Positions 9,127-15,970 of a stretch of 64,000 nucleotides of DNA are shown one piece after another; positions within the stretch are counted from its first letter, which is position 1, and each line of letters starts with the position of its first letter. Source of the DNA: Acidobacteriota bacterium. GTDB taxonomy: Bacteria > Acidobacteriota > Holophagae > Acanthopleuribacterales > Acanthopleuribacteraceae. The notes beneath the pieces are model-generated. The model was not told the origin of the DNA and did not search any database. It saw only the letters and a program-made list of their open reading frames with translations. The stretch is from contig JACJWC010000013.1 of assembly GCA_020637335.1 (NCBI GenBank), forward strand, positions 62,001-126,000, given 5' to 3'. The translations under genes were made by a program, and so were the position numbers.

Positions 9127-9245
9127 TTGGCTGACAGCTCTCAAACCTTGAGAATGCTGATCAGCCTAGAATGGGATCGCACATTTCAAAACTTTCGTGC
9201 CCAGTGAGCTGGTTCGTTTTGTAAGCGGATGTCGGGCTGGCGGCC

Positions 9246-9267
9246 CAACCTACGTGGGTCAGCCAGC
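9246..9267. repeat. 22-bp repeat, copy 2
   Basis: Exact second copy of the word at 9105-9126, in the same orientation and 141 bp away. It is preceded by the GC-rich CGGGCTGGCGGCCC and lies just past the dps stop codon, so it may be part of the dps 3' end. The hairpin partner seen in copy 1 is absent. Confidence 0.72.
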
Positions 9268-9279
9268 CCTTTCCTGGGG

Positions 9280-9771
9280 TTAGGAAGCAAATGCGTTTTG
9301 GCTGGGTGAGCTTTCAATCAGCGAGCGCAGCATCCAGGCTGTTTTTTCGTGCAGGTTCAGGCGTTGGGTTAACAGGTCCATGGTTGCCTGGTCGCCTGCC
9401 TTTTCGGCGCTGGGGAAAATTTCGCGGATTACGCGGGCACTGGTTTCATGGGCGCGCGTAAGAATGGCAACCATATCAGTGGCTGCTGGCACCCCGGTTA
9501 CTTCCTCAATCGAGGACAATTCGCTGTATTGGCTGAACGAGCCGGGCGCAAAGAACCCAAGAGCGCGGATCCGTTCCGCAATCTGGTCGATGGCAGTTGC
9601 CATTTCGGTGTATTGGGTCTCAAACATTAAATGTAGGGTTTGGAACATAGGACCCGTTACGTTCCAGTGGAATTGGTGGGTGGTTAAATAGAGTTGGTAG
9701 GAATTGGCCAATAAGCGGCCCAATCCGCGGGATATTTCCGTTCGATCTTCTAATGAAATTCCGATATCCAT
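9280..9771 (-). CDS. dps: Dps-family DNA-protecting ferritin
   Basis: A 163-residue mini-ferritin. The ferroxidase ligands are in place: HWNVTG (His35), LHLMFE (His47), and IDQIAERIRALG (Asp62, Glu66). Dps dodecamers oxidise Fe2+ with peroxide and shelter DNA. Start ATG 9771 has AGGAGATTTT directly upstream. It follows ahpD by 63 nt with a hairpin between, so it is probably the last gene of an ahpC-ahpD-dps unit under the sigma54 promoter at 10941-10955, perhaps at reduced level. Confidence 0.96.
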   Translation of the reverse strand: MDIGISLEDRTEISRGLGRLLANSYQLYLTTHQFHWNVTGPMFQTLHLMFETQYTEMATAIDQIAERIRALGFFAPGSFSQYSELSSIEEVTGVPAATDMVAILTRAHETSARVIREIFPSAEKAGDQATMDLLTQRLNLHEKTAWMLRSLIESSPSQNAFAS

Positions 9772-9786
9772 AAAATCTCCTTTCTG

Positions 9787-9815
9787 AAGGATAGGGCCAC
9801 TTGGGCCCTGTCCTT
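9787..9815. terminator. Intercistronic hairpin between ahpD and dps
   Basis: AAGGA-T-AGGGCC, loop ACTTG, GGCCCT-G-TCCTT gives a 12-bp stem with one G-U pair. Read on the minus strand it has no long U-run after it, so it may be an attenuator or RNA-stability hairpin more than a full terminator. Confidence 0.5.
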
Positions 9816-9834
9816 GTTTGTTTTTATTACCTTA

Positions 9835-10350
9835 TCACAGGCTCAGGGCAACATCGGCGGCGCGCACCGTGGCGGCGATTCGTACCGCATCCAGGATGTT
9901 TTGTTTGCTGATGCCATGCCCGAGCAGGACTTGTTCGTGGCTCTTGATGCAGTTTTCACAGCCATTGATTGCAGAGACAGCTAACGAAAACAGCTCCAGA
10001 TTGATTTTGTTGGTTGGATTAGCCAGTTTCTGCATGCGTAAACGCGCCGGCAAGGCTTCGTATTCGCTATCGCCGACCATGTGACGGAAGCGGTAAAACA
10101 CATTATTCATGGCCATCAAGGCTGCAGCTGATTGAGCGTCTTGAACTATGGCAGGGTCTTGCAACATATCGCGGTAGACCTGCACCAATTCATGGTTTTT
10201 TTGGTTGAAGGCACAGGCCAGGGCGACGCCCAGAGCCTGTTCTCGAGTTAGGGACGTGTTGTCCAAGACGAATTTCAGGTTGAGGCGGATGTCTTTGCCC
10301 GGTTCAGGGATGCGCGCGGACAGTTCCTCTAAGCTGAGAACGGCTTCCAT
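9835..10350 (-). CDS. ahpD: AhpD, alkylhydroperoxidase / AhpC reductase
   Basis: A 171-residue AhpD. The CxxC redox pair is Cys131-Cys134 in NGCENCIKSHE with His138 after it and Glu119 before it, matching the proton-relay set known in mycobacterial AhpD (Cys130, Cys133, His137, Glu118) with a one-residue shift. In that system AhpD takes electrons from a lipoyl protein and reduces AhpC. Its ATG shares one base with the ahpC stop, so the two are translationally coupled. No AhpF is present, as expected for an AhpD-dependent peroxidase. Confidence 0.96.
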   Translation of the reverse strand: MEAVLSLEELSARIPEPGKDIRLNLKFVLDNTSLTREQALGVALACAFNQKNHELVQVYRDMLQDPAIVQDAQSAAALMAMNNVFYRFRHMVGDSEYEALPARLRMQKLANPTNKINLELFSLAVSAINGCENCIKSHEQVLLGHGISKQNILDAVRIAATVRAADVALSL

Positions 10351-10886
10351 TAGGCCACCTCAAGGGTCGGCTCCCCCTTCTTCCAGTTGCAGGGGCAGAG
10401 TTCGTCGGTCTGCAAAGCGTCCAGAACGCGTAAAACTTCGTCAACGTTGCGGCCAACACTTAAATCGTTGACAGACACAAATCGAATGATGCCCTGCGGA
10501 TCGACGATAAACGTCGCGCGCAGCGGGACGCCATCCTCGTGCAAAATGCCAAACGCCTGGCTCAACTCTTTTTTGGTATCGGCCACCATGGGGAAGGGCA
10601 GGTTTTTCAAATCGGGATGGTTGTTGCGCCAGGCCAGATGGACGAAGTGGGTGTCGGTGGAAATGCCCAGAACTTCGGCATCGCGGTCGCGGAAGTCGGC
10701 ATAACGTTTGCCAAATTCAGCGATTTCGGTTGGACAAATGAAGGTGAAGTCCATAGGCCAGAAGAAGAACACGGCCCATTGGTCCTTGAGGTCAGCGTTG
10801 CTGATGCGTTTAAATTCTTTGCCTTTCTCCAGGGACACAACGGACTCGAGCGAGAACTGGGGTGCGTGTTGACCAATCGTAAGCAT
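10350..10886 (-). CDS. ahpC: AhpC, alkyl hydroperoxide / peroxynitrite reductase
   Basis: A 178-residue 2-Cys peroxiredoxin. Peroxidatic Cys51 is in FTFICPTEIAEF; the C-terminus DELCPCNWKKGEP (Cys164, Cys166) is the mycobacterial-type end that works with AhpD. It reduces organic peroxides, H2O2 and, in studied relatives, peroxynitrite. Ribosome site GGAGG (10896-10900) precedes ATG 10886. Transcription should come from the -24/-12 promoter at 10941-10955, about 43 nt upstream of the start, placing the gene under the divergent NorR-like activator. Confidence 0.97.
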   Translation of the reverse strand: MLTIGQHAPQFSLESVVSLEKGKEFKRISNADLKDQWAVFFFWPMDFTFICPTEIAEFGKRYADFRDRDAEVLGISTDTHFVHLAWRNNHPDLKNLPFPMVADTKKELSQAFGILHEDGVPLRATFIVDPQGIIRFVSVNDLSVGRNVDEVLRVLDALQTDELCPCNWKKGEPTLEVA

Positions 10887-10940
10887 AAAAAAGATCCTCC
10901 AAAATAATAGGGGCAGAAGCCCGATTCTGTCTGCTTAAGG

Positions 10941-10955
10941 GCAATCGCCATGCCA
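10941..10955 (-). promoter_or_regulatory. Sigma54 (-24/-12) promoter of ahpC
   Basis: On the minus strand the sequence reads TGGCATG-GCGA-TTGC, against the sigma54 consensus TGGCACG-N4-TTGC: one mismatch, with GG and GC at exactly the required spacing. The predicted transcript start is near 10929, giving a 43-nt leader. The neighbouring divergent gene encodes a sigma54-dependent activator, which supports the call. Confidence 0.85.
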
Positions 10956-11003
10956 TTCTCCTAAACCACTGAAAACAAACAAAATTACATGAATTCCGGC
11001 CGT

Positions 11004-11032
11004 TTGTCTTTACTTTAATTTTGTGGTATAAC
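11004..11032 (+). promoter_or_regulatory. Candidate sigma70 promoter of the NorR-like activator
   Basis: TTGTCT (11004-11009), a 17-bp spacer, then TATAAC (11027-11032). The -10 overlaps the first operator dyad at 11030-11043, so binding of the activator there would repress its own gene, a common habit of sigma54 activators. Confidence 0.5.
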
Positions 11033-11065
11033 GATATTTCGTTGAAAGAATAACGAAATATCGGT
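11030..11065. promoter_or_regulatory. Twin dyad operator / enhancer between ahpC and its activator
   Basis: Two dyads AACGA-N4-TCGTT (11030-11043, perfect) and AACGA-N4-TCGGT (11052-11065, one mismatch) are spaced 22 bp centre to centre, two helical turns. Together they also form a larger 12-bp inverted repeat, CGATATTTCGTT / AACGAAATATCG, with an 8-bp spacer. The centre is about 118 bp upstream of the predicted ahpC start, the normal place for a sigma54 enhancer, and a few bp before the regulator's own ATG. Confidence 0.75.
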
Positions 11066-11071
11066 GGAATT

Positions 11072-12610
11072 ATGTTGGTGGATTTGACGCAGGATATGAA
11101 GTGGGCCATGGCGAGCTCGGACCCAGAACAAGGCCTGGAACGCTTGTTCCGGGTCGGCTTGGATTGGATGGCCAAGGTGGTGCCCTACGATTTAGCGGCC
11201 ATCTTTGCCCTTGAGAAAGGCAAATTGGTCTTAAAGGAGTCGCGTGGGCCATTGGCTGGCAAGAAGTTGGCAGCACACAGCTTGGATTTAAAAGCATTTC
11301 CTTCCATCCAGCATGCGATTGAGATGCGCCGGGCCCATGCGTTCCTGGAACACGACCATGCGGAAGGCGATGGCGATCCTTTTGACGGCGTGTTGGATTT
11401 ACCTCATGGCCATTCCTGTATGGTGGTGCCGCTGTGCGGCGGTGATCGCTGTTTTGGCATCATGACCCTGGACCGTCAGGCCTGTGAACCCTATGAAGAA
11501 GAGCGTGTTTCCCTTGCGGAAGTCTTTGGTTTTTTGCTTGGCCTGGCGTTGGACCATTTCAATGAACGGGTTGCTTTTCAGCGTTTGCATTCCCAGGAAA
11601 AGTTCCGGTCCGAACTCTACGAACGCGATTTAGAAGGTTCGGAAAACACAGCGTTTGAAAAATCGGCCAGCCCCTTGATGCAACTGCTGTATCGACAGGT
11701 TTTGCAGGTCGCGCCAACCGATACCCCAGTTTTGATCCTGGGCGAAACGGGTACGGGTAAGGAGCGGTTAGCCAATGCGATCCATCGATTGAGCCGGCGT
11801 GCCCAGATGCCATTCCTGCGCTTGAACTGTGCGGCCATCCCGGAAAACTTGCTTGAGAGCGAGTTGTTTGGCCACAAGAAAGGTGCCTTCACCGGTGCAA
11901 GTGCCGAGCGATTAGGTCGCTTCCAGGCAGCCAATGGCGGGACCTTGCTCTTAGATGAGATGGGCGAAATGCCTTTGGCTTTACAGGCCAAATTGTTGCG
12001 GGTCCTACAAGAAGGCACGTTCGAACCGGTTGGCTCGGATAAAACGATAAAGGTCGATGTCCGCATCATGGCGGCCACGCACCGCAACCTGCATAAATCG
12101 GTGGAATCCGGGAAATTCCGTGAGGACTTGTACTATCGGATCAATGTGTTTCCCTTACAGCTACCCGCACTACGGGACCGTCTTGAAGACCTTCCCCTTT
12201 TGACGGGTAGTTTGCTGCAGGAAATTGGCGAACGCATCGGTAAACGCCACCTGGTGGTCCAACCTGAAGCGCTGGCTCGGCTCACCACCTATGCCTGGCC
12301 GGGCAATGTGCGTGAGCTGGCCAACGTCCTGGAACGCGCGGCCATCCTATGTCGCGGGACGCGCATCCAGGCCACTGATTTGGCCTTGCTTGACACCGCT
12401 ATTGGGAATCGGGAACCGGCCAAGAAAACGGCGTCGATAACCACGTTGGACCAATCGATTAAGGCCCATATTTTGGCGGTTTTGCAGCATTGTGAAGGCA
12501 AGATTTACGGATCGGATGGCGCTGCGCGTCTGCTTGGCCTTAAACCCACGACCTTACAGAGCAAAATGAAAAAGCTCGGCATCCAAAAAGAAGTACTGTT
12601 TAAGGGATAA
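11072..12610 (+). CDS. NorR-like sigma54-dependent activator (GAF-AAA+-Fis)
   Basis: A 512-residue enhancer-binding protein: N-terminal GAF domain (~20-165), AAA+ domain with Walker A GETGTGKE (224-231), the sigma54-contact loop GAFTGA (271-276), Walker B LLLDEMGEM (~292-300), and a C-terminal Fis-type helix-turn-helix (~465-508). The GAF region carries DPFDG (Asp102, Asp105), His114-x-Cys116 and Asp134. In E. coli NorR the residues thought to hold the NO-sensing iron include His111, Cys113 and Asp131, so the last three match with identical spacing. I infer an NO- or peroxide-sensing activator of the divergent ahpC-ahpD-dps genes. NorR's usual targets (flavorubredoxin, NO reductase) are not here. 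GGTGG precedes ATG 11072. Confidence 0.88.
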   Translation: MLVDLTQDMKWAMASSDPEQGLERLFRVGLDWMAKVVPYDLAAIFALEKGKLVLKESRGPLAGKKLAAHSLDLKAFPSIQHAIEMRRAHAFLEHDHAEGDGDPFDGVLDLPHGHSCMVVPLCGGDRCFGIMTLDRQACEPYEEERVSLAEVFGFLLGLALDHFNERVAFQRLHSQEKFRSELYERDLEGSENTAFEKSASPLMQLLYRQVLQVAPTDTPVLILGETGTGKERLANAIHRLSRRAQMPFLRLNCAAIPENLLESELFGHKKGAFTGASAERLGRFQAANGGTLLLDEMGEMPLALQAKLLRVLQEGTFEPVGSDKTIKVDVRIMAATHRNLHKSVESGKFREDLYYRINVFPLQLPALRDRLEDLPLLTGSLLQEIGERIGKRHLVVQPEALARLTTYAWPGNVRELANVLERAAILCRGTRIQATDLALLDTAIGNREPAKKTASITTLDQSIKAHILAVLQHCEGKIYGSDGAARLLGLKPTTLQSKMKKLGIQKEVLFKG

Positions 12611-13003
12611 TCAAGGCCGTTCACTCAACAATATGACATAACTCGTATCACCGTTTTTGTGGGTTTGAACCCGCACCCACAGCGGATCACCCTTGCGTGG
12701 CAAACTCTTGTCCGGATGTTCTGCCTCCCAATTCTGGGGAATTTCCCGGGTGATTTTGTGTCCGGTTTCCGTTTCAATATGCAAAATCGTGGTTGAAACC
12801 GGAATCGAACGCGAGGATTTGGTATCGGTATTGTTGTGTTCGACCTGAACTACTTTGGCTAGAACCCGTTTTTGTTCCACTACGGGATTAGTTCCCTGCA
12901 GGAAAAACCAACCGATCAACCCGAGAAACAGGATGGCACCCGCCAATTGGCGATAGGCAAAGCGCTGGGGAAAACTGCGCGAATAATCAGTCCAAAACCC
13001 CAC
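12611..13003 (-). CDS. Membrane-anchored protein of unknown function
   Basis: A 130-residue protein starting at GTG 13003, chosen for AGGAGGACTC right before it. One membrane segment (residues ~19-36) is followed by a beta-rich extracytoplasmic domain with the pattern VLAKVVQVEHNN ... ILHIETETGHKI ... GDPLWVRVQ, like small oligonucleotide-fold domains in DUF3592-type proteins, though I am not sure. It is convergent with the sigma54 activator, with no base between the two stop codons. Confidence 0.75.
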   Translation of the reverse strand: MGFWTDYSRSFPQRFAYRQLAGAILFLGLIGWFFLQGTNPVVEQKRVLAKVVQVEHNNTDTKSSRSIPVSTTILHIETETGHKITREIPQNWEAEHPDKSLPRKGDPLWVRVQTHKNGDTSYVILLSERP

Positions 13004-13097
13004 GAGTCCTCCTTATCTTCACGATAAGAAAAAAAATCGCTCATTTCAAGCCCTCCCTGAAAACAAGAGTTCAGGTTCAAGCTTTGGGCCATGGTGC

Positions 13098-13655
13098 TCA
13101 CACGAAGTCAGTCTCACACGAAGGCACGAAGACACGAAGGTAAGAAGTTTTGGTTGGTTAGGGGAATGGGACAGCACAAAGATTTGGGTTCAGGGGAGGA
13201 GAAGAGCGGGCCAGAAAAGAAAAAGAAGTCTTCGTGGCTTAGCGGTTTCGTGTGCGGAAAAAGAAGGGACAGGTACACTTGAAGTCTCACACGAAGACAC
13301 AAAGACACGAAGTTTGAAATATAGGGTTGTGAGGCTGGCGGAGAGCAGAGAGTTTCGGGTTTGAAATGAGGGGAAGAGGCCAGGCCAAAGGAAAAGAAGT
13401 TTTCGTGGCTTAGCGGCTTCGTGTGAGGAAAAGGAAGGGACAGGTACGCTTGAAGTCTCGCACGAAGGCACGAAAGCACGAAGTTTGAAATATTGGTTTG
13501 TGAGGCTGGCGGAGAGCAGAAAGATTCGGGTTTGAAGTGAGGGGAAGAGGCCAGGCCAAAGGAAAAAGAAGTTTTCGTGGCTTAGCGGCTTCGTGTGAGG
13601 AAAAGGAAGGGGCAGGTACGCTTGAAGTCTCGCACGAAGGCACGAAGACACGAAG
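13098..13655 (+). repeat. Palindrome-separated repeat array, block 1
   Basis: Block 1 of a head-to-tail array. The recurrent part is an 83-bp junction made of a right end (CTTCGTGGCTTAGCGGC...), a purine-rich linker ending GACAGGTACACTTGAAGTC, and a left end (TCACACGAAGGCACGAAG...). The two ends are imperfect inverted repeats, so each junction can fold into a long hairpin. Full junctions lie at 13230-13312, 13401-13483 and 13573-13655, with an extra left end at 13098-13139. Between them are cores A (13140-13229), B (13313-13400) and C (13484-13572); B and C are near copies of each other, while A differs. Same-strand ORFs here are shadows of the repeat. Confidence 0.9.
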
Positions 13656-13756
13656 TTTTGGTTGGGAAGGAATGGCCTAACTGCAAGAAATATACGGAGA
13701 CTTTGTTTGGGGGAGTCCTCACGGGGATTATTTTCTTTGGGCTAATACATTCCTTT

Positions 13757-14203
13757 TTAGCGGTTTATGATTAAACTCGAATTTGAGAAATCTTGTGGAC
13801 CATTCACGATACGCTTACAACCTTCTTTGAAAGTTGCGGATCCAAAATTAATTAACAATCCTAATGGTAGGCTTAAGAGGCGAAGATAGGTTAATACTTG
13901 TTTAGGGTGGACTGGGGCCAGCTTTTCAACCGATTTAAGTTCCACGAGAATTGTGTTCTCTACAATAAGATCCGCGCGAAACCCTTCATGCAAGTGGAGA
14001 CCCATAAGGTTAATGGGAACGATTTGTTGCCGGGAAACCTGCAATCCTTCGCGCAGGAGCAATTGCTCCAACACGGCCTCATATACGGACTCCAAAAGGC
14101 CAGGCCCAATCTCGACGTGCATTCGAAATGCACAATCAACAACGATTCGTGACAATTCCTCTTTGTCCTTAAATAAAGTGCCACCATCCTCAAAATGGAC
14201 CAT
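13757..14203 (-). CDS. GxxExxY protein (PD-(D/E)XK nuclease-like)
   Basis: The 148-residue product (ATG 14203 preferred over the in-frame TTG nine bases upstream; GAGG lies 12 nt before it) has the family signature GLLESVY (Gly35, Glu38, Tyr41). The fold's active-site layout follows: Asp78 in FRADL, then Glu88-x-Lys90 in VELKS, and Gln102 in a following helix. This is the GxxExxY family, placed in the PD-(D/E)XK superfamily, of unknown biological role. The gene occupies a 640-bp segment (13656-14295) that sits exactly where a ~90-bp core is expected in the repeat array. That suggests it arrived as, or drives, a mobile unit. The N-terminus is about 15 residues longer than usual. Confidence 0.88.
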   Translation of the reverse strand: MVHFEDGGTLFKDKEELSRIVVDCAFRMHVEIGPGLLESVYEAVLEQLLLREGLQVSRQQIVPINLMGLHLHEGFRADLIVENTILVELKSVEKLAPVHPKQVLTYLRLLSLPLGLLINFGSATFKEGCKRIVNGPQDFSNSSLIINR

Positions 14204-14295
14204 CCCAAACAAACCTCAAATCATATTTTTTAATTCTGTTTGTTTATATTCTAAAACATTGAAAAATCTTTTGAAGAAAAAAATCTGAAATTTTA

Positions 14296-14520
14296 GTGAA
14301 GGAACAGGTACGCTTGAAGTCTCACACGAAGGCACGAAGACACGAAGGTAAGAAGTTTTGGTTGGTTAGGGGAATGGGACAGCACAAAGATTTGGGTTCA
14401 GGGGAGGAGAAGAGCGGGCCTGAAAAGAAAAAGAAGTTTTCGTGGCTTAGCGGCTTCGTGTGCGGAAAAAGAAGGGACAGGTACACTTGAAGTCTCGCAC
14501 GAAGGCACGAAAGCACGAAG
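14296..14520 (+). repeat. Palindrome-separated repeat array, block 2
   Basis: Starts with a junction that has lost its right end (14296-14347 keeps the linker GGTACGCTTGAAGTC and left end). Then comes core E (14348-14437), almost identical to core A of block 1, and a complete 83-bp junction at 14438-14520. The missing right end is on the side facing the GxxExxY gene, so that gene's segment replaced or deleted it. Confidence 0.88.
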
Positions 14521-14756
14521 TTTTGGATTTTGTAGGTAAGTGGGAAATGGTATCCGCCGAGAAAATCCCCTGCATGGCGGTGGTTTCGTTTGCTGTAAAT
14601 GGCCTTCGTTTGAATTGAATCGATTTTTACTCCAAGGCCATACTAATTTGGGGTTTTCTGGTGTTGGGTTTCAAATACAACTGTCTCGTGCTTTAAGGGT
14701 TAGAATAGCCCCCAGATTTCTTTTTGGGGTGGTTGTTGGATCCTGCTTATTATTTT

Positions 14757-15611
14757 ATGGACCGAACCGATTGTCCAGCCTGTTCGGGTCCCCTGAAGGT
14801 ATTGGGTTTAAGAGCAAACCATCGTCAAGGATTGTTTTCTGGAAAAGGCTTGTATTGTGCAATTGTGCGGTGCCAGCACTGTTTTTTGGTTTTCCCTAAT
14901 CCCATGCCCGTGCCGCTACAAACCATGCGGGTTTACGATGTTTCACCCGATGACTACTTTCACCATCCGGCAGGTGATTCGGACCGGGTTGCAACCCATC
15001 TCCTGAAAATGACAGGTTTGGATCGCAAGGAAAACCTTCGAATTCTGGAGGTGGGTTCAGGGCGTGGAAATTTGGCCCAGGCGTTATTTCAACTTGGGCA
15101 CCAGGTGACGGGACTGGAGCCGAGTCCGGCTTTTTTCCGAAAAGCTGCCGAACTTGCCGGGCCTGAATTCCGCCAGGAAACCTATGAGGAAACAAAAGTA
15201 GAAGGGCAGTTTGACCTTGTTCTTTTTGTTGCGGTTTTTGAGCATTTCCCGGACCTTGAAAAGGTTTTGAGTAAATCCTTTTGTTTGTTGAGACCAGGTG
15301 GAAAAATGTGCATTGTCAATGTGCCCAATGCATTTTATTGGAAGACCCGACTGATTAACTTCGGGTTCAAAGCGTTGCTGAGGCCTTTTGTCATTCATTG
15401 TTCACCCCTCCATCCACCATTTCACTTCTATGAGTTTTCCAAGAAAAGTTTGGCTGGAATGCTCCAAAAAGCTGGATTTAAAGTCGAACGGATTTGGGTG
15501 GAAACAGGACACACGTATCGATATTCATGGATGTATCGTTGGGCCTCCTTTTGGGTTCAAAAATTGGGTCACGGTGAAATCATTCGCACCGTGGCCATCA
15601 AACCGGAATAA
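14757..15611 (+). CDS. Class I SAM methyltransferase with N-terminal zinc ribbon
   Basis: Start taken at ATG 14757 (MDRTDCPACSG); the frame runs 33 nt further up to a TTG but with no ribosome site. In 284 residues it has an N-terminal CPAC ... CQHC zinc-ribbon-like pair (residues ~6-45), then the SAM-binding loop LEVGSGRGNLA (~residue 96), acidic LEPS at the end of the next strand, and LRPGGKMCIVNVPN. This is the Methyltransf_23-type architecture common in polysaccharide and O-methyl sugar pathways. The target is unknown. The gene stands in a 1120-bp segment (14521-15640) framed by a left end and a right end of the repeat array, with 236 bp of apparently noncoding DNA in front. Confidence 0.85.
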   Translation: MDRTDCPACSGPLKVLGLRANHRQGLFSGKGLYCAIVRCQHCFLVFPNPMPVPLQTMRVYDVSPDDYFHHPAGDSDRVATHLLKMTGLDRKENLRILEVGSGRGNLAQALFQLGHQVTGLEPSPAFFRKAAELAGPEFRQETYEETKVEGQFDLVLFVAVFEHFPDLEKVLSKSFCLLRPGGKMCIVNVPNAFYWKTRLINFGFKALLRPFVIHCSPLHPPFHFYEFSKKSLAGMLQKAGFKVERIWVETGHTYRYSWMYRWASFWVQKLGHGEIIRTVAIKPE

Positions 15612-15640
15612 CCCGCCTAGCCGGTAAAAGGGAAAGGCGT

Positions 15641-15950
15641 CTTCGTGGCTTAGCGGCTTCGTGTGGGGAAAAGATGGGCAGATACGCTTGAAGTCTCACA
15701 CGAAGGCACGAAGACACGAAGTTTGAAATATTGGTTCGTGAGGCTGGCGGAGAGCAGAGAGATTCGGGTTTGGGGTGAAGGGAAGAGGCTAGGCCAAAAG
15801 AAAAACGTCTTCGTGGCTTAGTGGCTTCGTGTGAGGAAAAAGAAGGGGCAGGTACACTTGAAGTCTCACACGAAGGCACGACAGCACGAAGTTGTAAGGA
15901 TTTGGTTTGTTTGGAAAAAGACGTCTTTGTGTCTTTGTGGTTTCGTGTGA
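15641..15950 (+). repeat. Palindrome-separated repeat array, block 3
   Basis: An 81-bp junction (15641-15721), core H (15722-15808, close to cores B and C), an 83-bp junction (15809-15891), a short 33-bp core (15892-15924) and a terminal degenerate right end (15925-15950, CTTTGTGTCTTTGTGG...). The array ends there, 20 bp before the ABC permease stop codon. It begins 29 bp after the methyltransferase stop. Confidence 0.9.
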
Positions 15951-15970
15951 GGAATTAGACAGTGAGGTCG

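Noticed and set aside
9787..9815. Complete terminator separating dps from ahpCD
   Set aside because: On the minus strand no U-run follows the stem, and no clear separate promoter for dps is visible in the 63-bp gap.
13091..13651. Cys/Ser/Phe-rich ORFs on both strands of the repeat array
   Set aside because: The same peptide patterns recur because the DNA repeats; no ribosome sites or domains.
13098..15950. CRISPR array
   Set aside because: Repeats are 83 bp with similar, recurring cores; true spacers would be unique and ~30-40 bp, and no cas gene is present.
13098..15950. Classical integron
   Set aside because: No integrase gene, no attI, and the junction lacks a clear GTTRRRY core; the two genes are on opposite strands. 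The similarity is kept only as an analogy.
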